DNA of 64,000 nt from assembly GCF_044788715.1 (NCBI RefSeq), contig NZ_CP173170.1:1054001-1118000 (forward strand), read 5' to 3'. The DNA comes from Methylotuvimicrobium sp018830325. Lineage in GTDB: Bacteria > Pseudomonadota > Gammaproteobacteria > Methylococcales > Methylomonadaceae. The translations under genes and the position numbers were made by a program. The notes beneath the pieces are model-generated. The model was not told where the DNA came from. It ran no database searches and saw only the letters and a program-made list of their open reading frames with translations. Shown in pieces: positions 26,700 to 35,147 of the stretch; positions within the stretch are counted from its first letter, which is position 1; each line of letters starts with the position of its first letter.

Positions 26700-27062
26700 A
26701 TGGCCAGAGAATTTAGCCGTAGCGCACGGGTTTCGTCCCAAATCCAAAAGGAGCTGGCGCTGATTCTACAGCGAGAGTTTGACGTGAAGCGGGTAGGATT
26801 CGTTACGGTTAACGAGGTTGTTATCAGCAAGGATTTGGCCGTTGCCAAGATCTATGTCACGGTGCTTAATGCCGACGATCAGGGGAAAAAAGACAGTATT
26901 AAGTCTCTGAACGATGCGACGCCCTTTATTAGAAGCGAATTGTGCAAGCGCATGCGCTTGCGCAATATACCGGAGTTACGTTTTTATTATGACGATAGCT
27001 TTGAGACCGGTATGCGCGTGGCCGAATTATTGAGCGAATCGAAGGATAAAAAAGAGGATTGA
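26700..27062 (+). CDS. rbfA: ribosome-binding factor A
   Basis: A 120-residue KH-fold factor for late 30S maturation and cold growth. Start MAREFSRSARVSSQIQKELALILQREF; core KDLAVAKIYVTVL and LRNIPELRFYYDDSFETG, all typical. It lies 5 bases after infB, followed at once by truB. Confidence 0.96.
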   Translation: MAREFSRSARVSSQIQKELALILQREFDVKRVGFVTVNEVVISKDLAVAKIYVTVLNADDQGKKDSIKSLNDATPFIRSELCKRMRLRNIPELRFYYDDSFETGMRVAELLSESKDKKED

Positions 27063-27067
27063 GCGGA

Positions 27068-27973
27068 ATGGCAAAGCGTAAAAACGGGCGCGATATTCAC
27101 GGGATATTGCTGCTCGATAAACGCCTCGGTGTTTCGTCGAACAGAGCCTTGCAGGAAGTCAAGCACTTGTTCAATGCGAACAAGGCCGGGCACACAGGCA
27201 GTCTTGATCCTTTGGCATCGGGATTATTGCCGATTTGTTTCGGCGAAGCGACCAAGGTTTCCGGGTTCATGCTCGATGATGACAAACGTTACCGGGTGGT
27301 TGTTCGTTTGGGAGTGGTTACCGATACCGGAGACGCGGAAGGTCAGGTGATTAAAACGTGTCCGGTACCGTCTCTATCCGATGATGAGATTCTGGCTTGT
27401 CTGGAAAACTTCGTAGGCGATATCGAACAGGTGCCGCCGATGTATTCGGCGCTTAAGCTCAACGGCAAAAAACTTTATGAGTTGGCCAGGCAAGGCAAGT
27501 CCGTCGAACGCAAGGCTCGTCCGATTACAATATACAAAATCAATTTGTTGGATCGTCAAGAGACGCTTCTGACGTTGGATGTTTGGTGTTCGAAAGGCAC
27601 TTATATCAGAACCCTGGCGGAAGATATCGGCGAGCGTCTCGGTTGCGGGGGAACGGTTATCGAACTTCGCAGGCTGGCTTCCGGCCGCTTTGTCATCGAC
27701 GAAGCAAAGTCGATCGAGCAATTGCAGGAAATGAGCGAAAACGAACTGCTGAATTGCTTGGTTCCGGTCGATAAACCGATTGAATCGATACCTGCCGTGG
27801 ATTTGTCCGAAGAACAGGCAAATTCAATCAAGCAAGGGCAAAATTTGACGCTTAAAAATTCGTTGGAGGGTCCTGTGCGAATGTACACGGGACGGCAATT
27901 TTTAGGTTTGGGCGAAATGTTAATGGATGGTAAACTGGCGCCTAAAAAAATATTTAATATGAGTCCTTCTTAA
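27068..27973 (+). CDS. truB: tRNA pseudouridine-55 synthase TruB
   Basis: A 301-residue enzyme that makes pseudouridine 55 in the T loop of tRNAs. Motifs: GILLLDKRLGVSSNRALQEV, AGHTGSLDPLASGLLPICFGEATK with the catalytic Asp, VPPMYSALKLNGKKLYELAR and CSKGTYIRTLAEDIGE. The C-terminal PUA-like part ends MDGKLAPKKIF. I chose the ATG at 27068; a TTG at 27059 overlapping the rbfA stop is possible. Confidence 0.96.
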   Translation: MAKRKNGRDIHGILLLDKRLGVSSNRALQEVKHLFNANKAGHTGSLDPLASGLLPICFGEATKVSGFMLDDDKRYRVVVRLGVVTDTGDAEGQVIKTCPVPSLSDDEILACLENFVGDIEQVPPMYSALKLNGKKLYELARQGKSVERKARPITIYKINLLDRQETLLTLDVWCSKGTYIRTLAEDIGERLGCGGTVIELRRLASGRFVIDEAKSIEQLQEMSENELLNCLVPVDKPIESIPAVDLSEEQANSIKQGQNLTLKNSLEGPVRMYTGRQFLGLGEMLMDGKLAPKKIFNMSPS

Positions 27974-28010
27974 TATACTTCGCGCGGCCACATTTTGCTG
28001 TTACCCAAGC

Positions 28011-28240
28011 TCCAGCTTGGGTAACCTGTTCAGGAAGCTCTAGCTTCCCGATAATCAAGGAAGATTAAACGAGCGAGTCGGAGTTGATTGAGAATGTGCG
28101 GAGGTTGTGTCGGTCTCAGGAAGCTCTTGCCCTGAGCCCTTCGGCTGCGCTCAGGAGAGCCTTGTCGAAGGCTTGCCCTGAGCTTGTCGAAGGGGGAACT
28201 TCCGGGGTGTGTTTCCCAAGCTGGAGCTTGGGAAAGAGCG
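28011..28240. repeat. family-7 palindromic element with a nested repeat
   Basis: Outer unit: TTACCCAAGCTCCAGCTTGG at the left and CCCAAGCTGGAGCTTGGGAA at the right, with GATTGAGAATGTGCGGAGG inside. A shorter relative at 31477-31617 lacks the middle (about 28125-28195). That middle is a CCCTGAGC...CTTGTCGAAGG type repeat, apparently inserted into the outer one. Translations over it have no ribosome binding site and are not genes. Confidence 0.8.
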
Positions 28241-28255
28241 TACATGAGTCCTTCT

Positions 28256-28415
28256 TATACCTTTCGCACTTCAAATTTCGGCAGTGCCAAAGGAGGCGCC
28301 GGGGTGTTTGGCAAAGGCTTTGCCAGCATGGAGCTGGCATAGAGCCTACATGGATGTATTCACGGCGTCCTTTGACGGGCACCCCGGTGCCGAATTTTGA
28401 TCTCCGATGGGTATA
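28256..28415. repeat. family-2 palindromic element
   Basis: Starts TATACCTTTCGCACTTCAAA and ends GATGGGTATA, with inverted arms around TTTCGGCAGTGCC / GGTGCCGAATTTTGATC. The segment TAGAGCCTACATGGATGTAT plus TCACGGCGTCCT is shared with family 1, so the two families are related. A second copy lies at 35201-35360. Together with the family-7 unit it fills 27974-28537. Confidence 0.8.
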
Positions 28416-28537
28416 ATATACTAATTTCCGAATAGTTTTGTTTCTGCACCCTATTGCGGAAACACATTATCCTGGCATCGAACTCGGTGCTTTGTATTTT
28501 TTATTAACAATATTAATCTTATAGGGGTTAAACAGAA

Positions 28538-28807
28538 ATGCCATTTACCGCGGAACAAAAAAAAGCAGTCGTTGAAGAATATCGTTTGAGTGAAACCGAT
28601 ACCGGATCTCCGGAAGTGCAAGTCGCATTGCTGACGGCGCACATTCTTCATTTGACGCCGCATTTTGCCGAGCACAAAAAAGACAATCATTCCCGTCGCG
28701 GTTTACTGCGGATGGTTAATCAGCGCCGCAAGTTGTTGGACTATTTGAAAAAGAAGGATATTAACCGTTATCGGTCATTGATCGAGCGCTTAGGATTGCG
28801 TAAATAA
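28538..28807 (+). CDS. rpsO: 30S ribosomal protein S15
   Basis: An 89-residue ribosomal protein that binds 16S rRNA helices 20-22. The sequence reads as a standard S15: DTGSPEVQVALLTAHILHLTPHF, HKKDNHSRRGLLRMVNQRRKLLDYL and RYRSLIERLGLRK. ATAGGGGTTA precedes the ATG. Followed by a strong terminator, a repeat and then pnp, the usual gene order. Confidence 0.98.
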   Translation: MPFTAEQKKAVVEEYRLSETDTGSPEVQVALLTAHILHLTPHFAEHKKDNHSRRGLLRMVNQRRKLLDYLKKKDINRYRSLIERLGLRK

Positions 28808-28813
28808 TAATAA

Positions 28814-28851
28814 AAAGAACGGCCTGAAATTACTATTCAGTGCCGTTCTTT
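28814..28851 (+). terminator. intrinsic terminator after rpsO
   Basis: Perfect 10-bp outer stem AAAGAACGGC/GCCGTTCTTT with an inner CTGAA/TTCAG stem. The T stretch is short, but the hairpin is strong and directly follows the rpsO stop. Confidence 0.8.
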
Positions 28852-28860
28852 CATTTGTAA

Positions 28861-29039
28861 GGATTTGGTCATAAATAACGTTCCTATTTTTGGAGGGTTC
28901 GGTTGCTCGATTGGCAGGTGTCGGCGGCAGGGAAAGCCGCCGCCAAGCCTACAAGGACGTATTCACGGCGTCCTGCCAGGCGAGTTACCGCACCCTCGAC
29001 AAAGCTCATAACTCCAGGAAGTTAATTTTCGCGAAATCC
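28861..29039. repeat. family-1 palindromic element, copy C (rpsO-pnp gap)
   Basis: About 179 bases starting GGATTTGGTCATAAATAACG and ending TTTTCGCGAAATCC, so the ends are imperfect inverted repeats. The inner arms TCGATTGGCAGGTGTCGGCG and GCGTCCTGCCAGGCGAGTTA pair imperfectly, around a GGCGGC...GCCGCC core. It is the least disturbed copy, useful as a reference for the family. Confidence 0.88.
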
Positions 29040-29095
29040 TAAGTAAAGCAATAAACCGATTTTGATAACAACCCTTAACCTATAGGAACCGTATA

Positions 29096-31180
29096 GTGAA
29101 TCCGATTCGGAAAGAATTTCAGTATGGCGATCAGCTCGTTACACTGGAAACCGGTGAGATAGCTCGTCAGGCGGACGGCGCTGTAATGATCGACATGGAA
29201 GGAACCACCCTTCTAGTGACAGTCGTTGGAAAAAAAGAAGCAAACAGCGGCGGAGATTTTTTTCCATTGACTGTCAATTATCAGGAAAAATCCTTTGCCG
29301 CGGGTAAGATTCCAGGCGGCTTTTTTAAACGAGAAGGCCGGCCGAGCGAAAAAGAAACGTTAACCTCCCGCCTTATTGACCGTCCTATCCGCCCCTTATT
29401 TCCGGATGGCTTTACCAACGAAGTTCAAATTATCGCCACCGTTCTTTCACTGAATCCCGACATCGATCCTGAAATTCCTGCCTTGATTGGAGCTTCCGCA
29501 GCGTTATCGATTTCAGGGTTACCCTTCAACGGTCCAGTCGGTGCGGCGCGAGTGGGTTATAAAGAGGGTCAGTATTTATTGAATCCGACGCCTTCTTTGT
29601 TGGCTGAATCGCAATTGGAATTGGTTGTTGCCGGTACCGAACATGCGGTGCTAATGGTCGAATCCGAAGCGCAATGCTTGTCCGAGGAAGTGATGCTCGG
29701 TGCCGTGTTATTCGGGCATGAGCAAATGCAAACGGCAATTGCAGCGATTAAAGAACTTGCCGCTATGGTTAACAAAGCGCCGATGGCGTGGCAACCGGAG
29801 GCTGCTAACACCGAGCTGGAATCTTTGGTTATAGCTGAAGTGGAAGCCGGAATTAAAGCGGCTTATCAAGTCCCTGAAAAACTGGTCAGACAAGAGCAAC
29901 TGAAAGAAATTCGAAATGCTGCTGTCGATAAGTTGACGGCTGATGAGCAATATAGCGAATCCGACATTCGCGGTATCATCGAAAATCTCGAAAAGAAAAT
30001 CGTACGCGGCTCGATTCTTGATGAAGGCAAGCGTATCGACGGACGTGACCTGAAAACGGTTAGACCTATTTCAATTCGTACCGGCGTATTGCCGAGAACT
30101 CACGGTTCGGCGTTGTTTACCCGGGGCGAAACGCAGGCCTTGGTTGTCGCGACTTTGGGCACCGAACGTGACTCGCAGATTATCGATGCTCTGGAAGGCG
30201 AATATCGCGAAAGTTTCATGCTGCATTATAACTTCCCTCCTTATTGTGTCGGTGAAACCGGTTTTGTCGGTTCTCCGAAACGCCGGGAAATTGGTCACGG
30301 TCGCTTGGCAAAACGCGGCGTTCAAGCTGTATTGCCGAACATGGATGAATTCCCTTATGTCGTGCGCGTCGTTTCCGAAATTACCGAGTCGAACGGTTCA
30401 AGTTCCATGGCGTCGGTGTGCGGCAGTAGCTTGGCGCTGATGGACGCGGGCGTGCCGATTAAGGCGCCGGTTGCGGGTATCGCGATGGGTTTGATTAAAG
30501 AAGGCGATCAATTCGCAGTCTTATCCGATATCATGGGTGATGAAGATCATTTGGGCGACATGGACTTTAAAGTCGCCGGTTCAGAGGAAGGCGTAACCGC
30601 GCTACAGATGGATATCAAGATCGACGGCATTACCGCCGAGATTATGAAAGCCGCACTCGAACAAGCCAAGCAAGGCCGCTTGCATATTTTGGGCGAAATG
30701 AACAAAGCGTTGTCCGAGACTCGCGGGCAAATGTCCGATTTTGCGCCGCGTATTATTTCGTTCAAAATCGATCCTAGCAAAATCCGCGAAGTCATCGGTA
30801 AAGGCGGTGCAACGATTCGCAGTATCACCGAACAAACCGGTGCAAGCATCGATTTGACCGATGACGGCGTCGTCAAAGTCGCTTCCGTCGATAAACAAGC
30901 CGGAGAAGAAGCACGTCGTTTGATCGAGGAAATTACCGCGGAAGTCGAAGTCGGAAAAACCTATGAGGGCAAGGTTGCCCGATTGATGGACTTCGGCGCA
31001 TTCGTGACGATTCTGCCGGGTAAAGACGGTTTAGTGCATATTTCTCAGATTTCGGACGAGCATGTCGACAAGGTTAGCGATAAGCTATCCGAAGGCGATG
31101 TCGTCAAAGTCAAAGTGCTGGAAATCGATAGACAGGGTCGTGTCAGATTGAGCATGAAAGCTGTTGATATCGAAGAGTAA
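29096..31180 (+). CDS. pnp: polyribonucleotide nucleotidyltransferase (PNPase)
   Basis: A 694-residue phosphorolytic 3'-5' exoribonuclease of the RNA degradosome. Two RNase PH-like domains (about residues 1-210 and 305-545) are separated by a helical domain. The catalytic region has LSDIMGDEDHLGDMDFKVAG. A KH domain (IREVIGKGGATIRSITEQTG) and an S1 domain (GKVARLMDFGAFVTILPGKDGLVHISQIS) follow. The start is GTG at 29096. The leader from the repeat to the GTG is only 56 bases. Confidence 0.97.
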   Translation: MNPIRKEFQYGDQLVTLETGEIARQADGAVMIDMEGTTLLVTVVGKKEANSGGDFFPLTVNYQEKSFAAGKIPGGFFKREGRPSEKETLTSRLIDRPIRPLFPDGFTNEVQIIATVLSLNPDIDPEIPALIGASAALSISGLPFNGPVGAARVGYKEGQYLLNPTPSLLAESQLELVVAGTEHAVLMVESEAQCLSEEVMLGAVLFGHEQMQTAIAAIKELAAMVNKAPMAWQPEAANTELESLVIAEVEAGIKAAYQVPEKLVRQEQLKEIRNAAVDKLTADEQYSESDIRGIIENLEKKIVRGSILDEGKRIDGRDLKTVRPISIRTGVLPRTHGSALFTRGETQALVVATLGTERDSQIIDALEGEYRESFMLHYNFPPYCVGETGFVGSPKRREIGHGRLAKRGVQAVLPNMDEFPYVVRVVSEITESNGSSSMASVCGSSLALMDAGVPIKAPVAGIAMGLIKEGDQFAVLSDIMGDEDHLGDMDFKVAGSEEGVTALQMDIKIDGITAEIMKAALEQAKQGRLHILGEMNKALSETRGQMSDFAPRIISFKIDPSKIREVIGKGGATIRSITEQTGASIDLTDDGVVKVASVDKQAGEEARRLIEEITAEVEVGKTYEGKVARLMDFGAFVTILPGKDGLVHISQISDEHVDKVSDKLSEGDVVKVKVLEIDRQGRVRLSMKAVDIEE

Positions 31181-31204
31181 TTCGTAAGAAAAACTGACGA
31201 ATTG

Positions 31205-31230
31205 AAAAGGGCCCTAACGGGCCCTTTTTT
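31205..31230 (+). terminator. intrinsic terminator after pnp
   Basis: Perfect stem AAAAGGGCCC/GGGCCCTTTT with a TAAC loop and T run. Confidence 0.93.
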
Positions 31231-32196
31231 ATGGCCTACTGAATTGCCAAGGTTTCAATTAAGGGTAAATTCATTTGCCAGGACGATTCGATGGCTTCGA
31301 TATAAGCCGCGGGTGTCGAGCATCAGTGGGTGGTGTGAGGGGCGATGAAGGGGGGCGCTCGCTACTACAGAGGATGACGGATACACTGTGGGAGCGATCC
31401 CCAGATCGCGATTTCGAGGCCGAGAATTCCAAGTCACATTAAATGGCATCAAGGTCAAAAAGACTAAAATATGCTGTTACCCAAGCTCCAGCTTGGGTAA
31501 CTTGTTCAGGAAGCTCTAGCTTCTCGTCAATCAAGGAAGATTGAAAGAGCAAGTCAGGGTTGATTGAGAATGTGCGGATGTTGTGTCGATCACAGAAAGC
31601 TGGAGCGTGGGAAAGAACGTGAACAGAGATTGGCGGAATCCCTGGCCTGGGATGGCAATGCGTAGCTTCTTCCCATCAATATTAGTGCATACAGAGTCTT
31701 TTTTATTCCAGAAATTCATTGGTTAGTCTCCGGGCCAAGCTCCAAATTAACCGTTCGTTTTTCAATAAAGCTCGGGCGAACGGTAATTTGGAGTGTTCAA
31801 TCGGGCCTGTTTAGCCAACCTTAAAAATGTAGTGTCCATGGTCTAAGGTATTGAATTATAGAATAAAATCAGCCTTTATCATTTGTAGTGACTATGGGTT
31901 GTGCCATTGCATATTATCATTAATTTTCAATTCCTTATGCTCGCCAAATGGTAAGGCTGGGTTAAGCCAAAAGACAGGTTTTGCGATTCAAGTCGGAAAA
32001 ACCGGATCATTCATGCCATTGCTATTTCCTTGAAAATGGCGTAAAAACTAAGCTCCATCGTTGATGGTTACTAGGCGGGGCTGCTTTGTCCCTCTTAATT
32101 GTCCGGATTAAAAAACTCAGTAGGGGTGTTAATAATAACTCAAGATTTCCGCTACTGATTCCTGACAAGAATAATTTGTATATTTAGGAGAGTCAC
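31231..32196. repeat. repeat-filled gap between pnp and the cytochrome gene
   Basis: No gene is supported. It contains a TGTGGGAGCGATCCCCAGAT family-6 half unit (about 31388), a family-7 unit (31477-31617), and a GATTGGCGGAATCC fragment (about 31629). An inverted repeat CTCCAAATTAACCGTTCG / CGAACGGTAATTTGGAG with one bulge (about 31740-31793) follows. The last 100 bases are the leader of the cytochrome gene, with TTTAGGAGAGTC just before its ATG. Confidence 0.7.
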
Positions 32197-32505
32197 ATGA
32201 GTAAATCTTTAAAAATTGCTTTATTTTCTGCGCTGTCGTTAACTGCGGTAGGCGTTGCTCAGGCCAATGACGTTTTTAATAAAAATTGCGTAGCTTGTCA
32301 TGCCGGCGGTAAAAACGTCATGAATCCGGATAAAACTCTCTCATCTGAGAGTTTGGAAAAAAACGGCGTGAATTCTTTGGATGCAATCAAAAAACTGGTT
32401 TCAGAAGGCAAGTCCCCAATGCCGGGCTTCGCCTCGACTTTGAGTAAAGAAGAAATCGAAAGCGTTTCGGCCTATGTGCTGGAACAGGCTAAAAAAGGCT
32501 GGTAA
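32197..32505 (+). CDS. cytochrome c6-like periplasmic monoheme cytochrome c
   Basis: A 102-residue precursor with a signal peptide cleaved after AQA (residue 23), leaving about 79 residues. One heme site, CVACH (31-35), follows NDVFNKN; the distal ligand is Met75 in GKSPMPGF. The pattern CVACHAGGKNVM, KTLSSESLEKNG and MPGF, then LSKEEIESVSAYVLEQAKKGW, follows the cytochrome c6/c553 (PetJ) type more closely than c5 or c4. In photosynthetic organisms c6 carries electrons to photosystem I. Here it is presumably a soluble carrier in aerobic or C1 respiration. A strong AGGAG precedes the ATG; the gene is monocistronic. Confidence 0.9.
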   Translation: MSKSLKIALFSALSLTAVGVAQANDVFNKNCVACHAGGKNVMNPDKTLSSESLEKNGVNSLDAIKKLVSEGKSPMPGFASTLSKEEIESVSAYVLEQAKKGW

Positions 32506-32708
32506 TTGTCAGGAAGGTCGGGGAGCGCTCCGCGCGCCCTGGCCAATGCAAATCCAAAAAATTGATGCTTTTTGTATCGTAACGATTGATGTGTCGTTGC
32601 GTGAGACAACCCATTAAATAACTTCTTATTTTCCATGGTGGAATGCTTTTTCTAGGATCAGGCACCCTTTCAAAATCGCTCAAAGAAACAACTCTTGCAG
32701 GAGCGACG

Positions 32709-32796
32709 CAGCAATTCCCAGTTTGAGAAATTTCTCCGTGTTCAGGGATACCCCACACCCTAAATCCAGTGAGAATGCTCAAACTGGGAATTGCTG
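32709..32796. repeat. family-8 inverted repeat
   Basis: Perfect 19-bp inverted arms CAGCAATTCCCAGTTTGAG at both ends of an 88-base unit with GGATACCCCACACCC inside. Partial copies occur inside family-1 copy B (6654-6697) and next to the cobT stop (about 45500-45566). Confidence 0.85.
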
Positions 32797-32876
32797 GGGT
32801 AAGGGCATAAGTTGAATCTTGCGCAAATATTCTGAATACTATAAATTGCCGCCTTTCCAGGCTACCTTTGTTTTGT

Positions 32877-33230
32877 ATGAATCCGATTTTGATTTCTATC
32901 GCTTTGTTGGTTTGCAGTAATGTGTTTATGACATTTGCCTGGTACGCGCATTTAAAGGAGCTGAACGGTAAACCGTGGATCATTGCTGCAATGTTGAGTT
33001 GGTCTGTGGCCTTGTTTGAATATTTGCTTCAAGTGCCGGCGAATCGGATCGGTTATCAGGCATTGAATATCGGACAACTAAAAATCATGCAGGAAATCAT
33101 TACCTTGAGCGTGTTCGTGCCGTTTGCATTTTTTTATTTGAAGGAACCTTTGAAACTCGACTACCTCTGGGCGGGCTTATGCATTTTGGGTGCGGTGTTT
33201 TTTATGTTCAGAGAAAAACTGTTTTCGTGA
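32877..33230 (+). CDS. DUF486 (DMT superfamily) membrane protein
   Basis: A 117-residue protein with four hydrophobic helices (about residues 4-24, 34-52, 66-88 and 94-113). The FMTFAWYAHLKEL and EYLLQVPANRIGY motifs are those of the DUF486 branch of the drug/metabolite transporter superfamily. These small proteins probably act as dimers; no substrate is known. I start at ATG 32877 rather than TTG 32868, because MNPILISIALL fits the family. The neighbouring genes give no functional hint; repeats lie on both sides. Confidence 0.88.
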   Translation: MNPILISIALLVCSNVFMTFAWYAHLKELNGKPWIIAAMLSWSVALFEYLLQVPANRIGYQALNIGQLKIMQEIITLSVFVPFAFFYLKEPLKLDYLWAGLCILGAVFFMFREKLFS

Positions 33231-33233
33231 TTA

Positions 33234-33583
33234 GGATTCGGTCATAAATAATTTCCCTATTTTTGAAGGGTTCGGTTGCTCGATTGGCAGGTGTCGGCGG
33301 CAGGGCAGATTTTTGCTCCTCGGCAATTGCTCCTGCATTGCCCTAATACACGCCATCCATGGCGTAATGCAAAATCTGCATTCATGCCATCCTTGGCAAT
33401 CAGTCGCCGCCGTCAAGCCTACATGGACGTATTCACCCAGCACCTAAATTCCATAGCCTTTTGACTATGGTAACTATCTTGCATAATTTAGGTGCTGGGT
33501 TCACGGCGTCCTGCCAGGCGCAGGCGAGTTACCGAGTCCTCGACAAAGCTCATAATTCCAGGAAGTTATTTTTCACGAAATCC
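33234..33583. repeat. family-1 palindromic element, copy D, carrying two insertions
   Basis: Ends GGATTCGGTCATAAATAA and TTTTTCACGAAATCC match the family ends. The element is 350 bases instead of 180. One extra block lies in the centre (about 33306-33404, with CATCCATGG and CATCCTTGG units). The second is a 63-base inverted-repeat element at 33437-33499 flanked by a 5-base duplication. Confidence 0.87.
33437..33499. mobile_element. 63-bp MITE-like insertion with 5-bp target duplication
   Basis: Terminal inverted repeats CCAGCACCTAAATT / AATTTAGGTGCTGG (14 bp, perfect). It sits between TTCAC (33432-33436) and TTCAC (33500-33504). Uninterrupted family-1 copies have a single GTATTCACGGCGTCC here, so the empty site is known. 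This is direct evidence of insertion. Confidence 0.85.
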
Positions 33584-33635
33584 TTAGACGGAATTAGTAC
33601 TTCCAAAACCTTATTTCAATTCCCAGGCGGAGCCC

Positions 33636-35123
33636 GTGCATTCTTTATATATCGTAGTCGATCGCCTGGAAGACTGGGCGCCTTATTATCCGAGTAGCGA
33701 CCTTGTTACGGTCGAGGCTTATCTGACATTGCCGGAAAGTAAAAAAGCCGGTAAGACACAGGTAATCAATCTATGCCGAGATTATGATTACCTCGGCACC
33801 GGTTATTATTGTTCGCTGTTGGCCGAAGCGCGGGGCCAACGGGTAATTCCGTCGATTCGCAGCATCAACGATTTGGCCAATCATCATTATTACCGTCTTT
33901 ACGATAATAATCTCGATAAATACTTGAGTAAACATCCGGCAGGTTACGGGCAACCCGATACGGAATATTTCGGGATAAAAATTTTCTTCGGTAGGGTGTC
34001 TTATCCGCCGCTTGAAAAATTGGCCAGGCGTTTGTTTGAGCTCTATCCCAGCCCGATTTTAAATGTCGAATTCAAGCGAGGCGAACGTTGGGAAATCGTT
34101 GGGATTACGCCGGGCAATCTAGCCGAATTGAATGAAAACGAACAAAATCAATTTGCGGAAGCGATCGATGCCTACAGCCGTAAGATTTGGCGCAAACCTC
34201 GTTCGCGTAAACGGTTTCGCTTCGAAATGGCGATTCTCTACAATCCGCAAGAGGAGTTTCCGCCGAGCGATACGAAAGCCCTGAAAAACTTCATCAAAGC
34301 CGGAAATGAGTTGGGTTTGGATGTCGATCTGATCGATAAAAACGATTTCGCGCGGCTTTTGGAGTACGATGCCTTGTTTATCCGCGAAACTACAGCGATC
34401 GATCATCATACCTACCGTTTTGCCAAACGGGCGGAGAGTGAAGGTTTGGTGGTGTTGGACGATCCCGATTCGATTCTGAAATGTGCGAATAAGGTATTTT
34501 TGGCTGACTTATTGAGTGCGCATGGTGTTCCGACGCCGAAAACGCAGTTGATCATACGCGACAAGCCGTTGGATTTCGACGAATTGGAACAGCGCTTCGG
34601 TTATCCGCTCGTACTCAAGATTCCTCACGGTTCGTTTTCGCGCGGCGTGGTAAAGGCGCATGGCCGCGACGAGTTGGAAAAACAGTGCCGCGAATTATTC
34701 AAAGAGTCCGCCATATTGTTAGTGCAGGAATATGTGTTGACCGACTACGACTGGCGAATCGGTTTTTTGAACAACCGACCGATTTATGCCTGTAAATATT
34801 TCATGGCGCGCGGACATTGGCAGATCTACAACCATAGCAGCGATAAAGCCAAAGGCAAAAGCGGAGGCTTTGAAACGCTCGCTGTCCACGATGTGCCGAA
34901 GGATGTTATCAAAACAGCGACCAAAGCGGTTAAACTGATCGGCAACGGATTTTACGGCGTCGATATGAAACAAGTCGAAGGCCGTAACGTGATTATCGAG
35001 ATCAACGATAATCCGAGTATCGATAGCGGTGTTGAGGACGATTATTTGGGCGAGGATTTGTATCGCATCATCATGGAGGAGTTTGTCCGCCGATTGGAGC
35101 GTAAACATAGTGCTTATGCTTGA
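33636..35123 (+). CDS. RLAN-domain RimK-like ATP-grasp ligase
   Basis: A 495-residue protein. Residues about 20-185 fit the RimK-like ATP-grasp N-terminal (RLAN) domain (NLCRDYDYLGTGYYCSLLAEARG, PPLEKLARRLFELYPSPIL). Residues about 195-280 are a pre-ATP-grasp segment. Residues about 285-490 are the ATP-grasp: NKVFLADLLSAHGVPTPKT, nucleotide Lys in PLVLKIPHGSFSRGV (328), LLVQEYV (365), and metal ligands in VIIEINDNPSID (455, 460). The family forms amide bonds using ATP, usually adding amino acids to peptides or proteins. GGAG lies just before the GTG start. An ATP-grasp next to peptidase and acetyltransferase genes suggests synthesis or tagging of a peptide. The substrate is unknown; no precursor peptide gene is visible. 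Confidence 0.85.
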   Translation: MHSLYIVVDRLEDWAPYYPSSDLVTVEAYLTLPESKKAGKTQVINLCRDYDYLGTGYYCSLLAEARGQRVIPSIRSINDLANHHYYRLYDNNLDKYLSKHPAGYGQPDTEYFGIKIFFGRVSYPPLEKLARRLFELYPSPILNVEFKRGERWEIVGITPGNLAELNENEQNQFAEAIDAYSRKIWRKPRSRKRFRFEMAILYNPQEEFPPSDTKALKNFIKAGNELGLDVDLIDKNDFARLLEYDALFIRETTAIDHHTYRFAKRAESEGLVVLDDPDSILKCANKVFLADLLSAHGVPTPKTQLIIRDKPLDFDELEQRFGYPLVLKIPHGSFSRGVVKAHGRDELEKQCRELFKESAILLVQEYVLTDYDWRIGFLNNRPIYACKYFMARGHWQIYNHSSDKAKGKSGGFETLAVHDVPKDVIKTATKAVKLIGNGFYGVDMKQVEGRNVIIEINDNPSIDSGVEDDYLGEDLYRIIMEEFVRRLERKHSAYA

Positions 35124-35147
35124 GACGGGAAAATTCAAGCTGGCTTA

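Noticed and set aside
28084..28416. Plus-strand frame of about 110 codons before rpsO
   Set aside because: It crosses two repeat families and codes only repeat-derived peptide; no ribosome binding site.
31851..32033. Short open frame of 60 codons before the cytochrome gene
   Set aside because: No ribosome binding site, no family resemblance, low-complexity hydrophobic and Cys-containing translation typical of chance frames.
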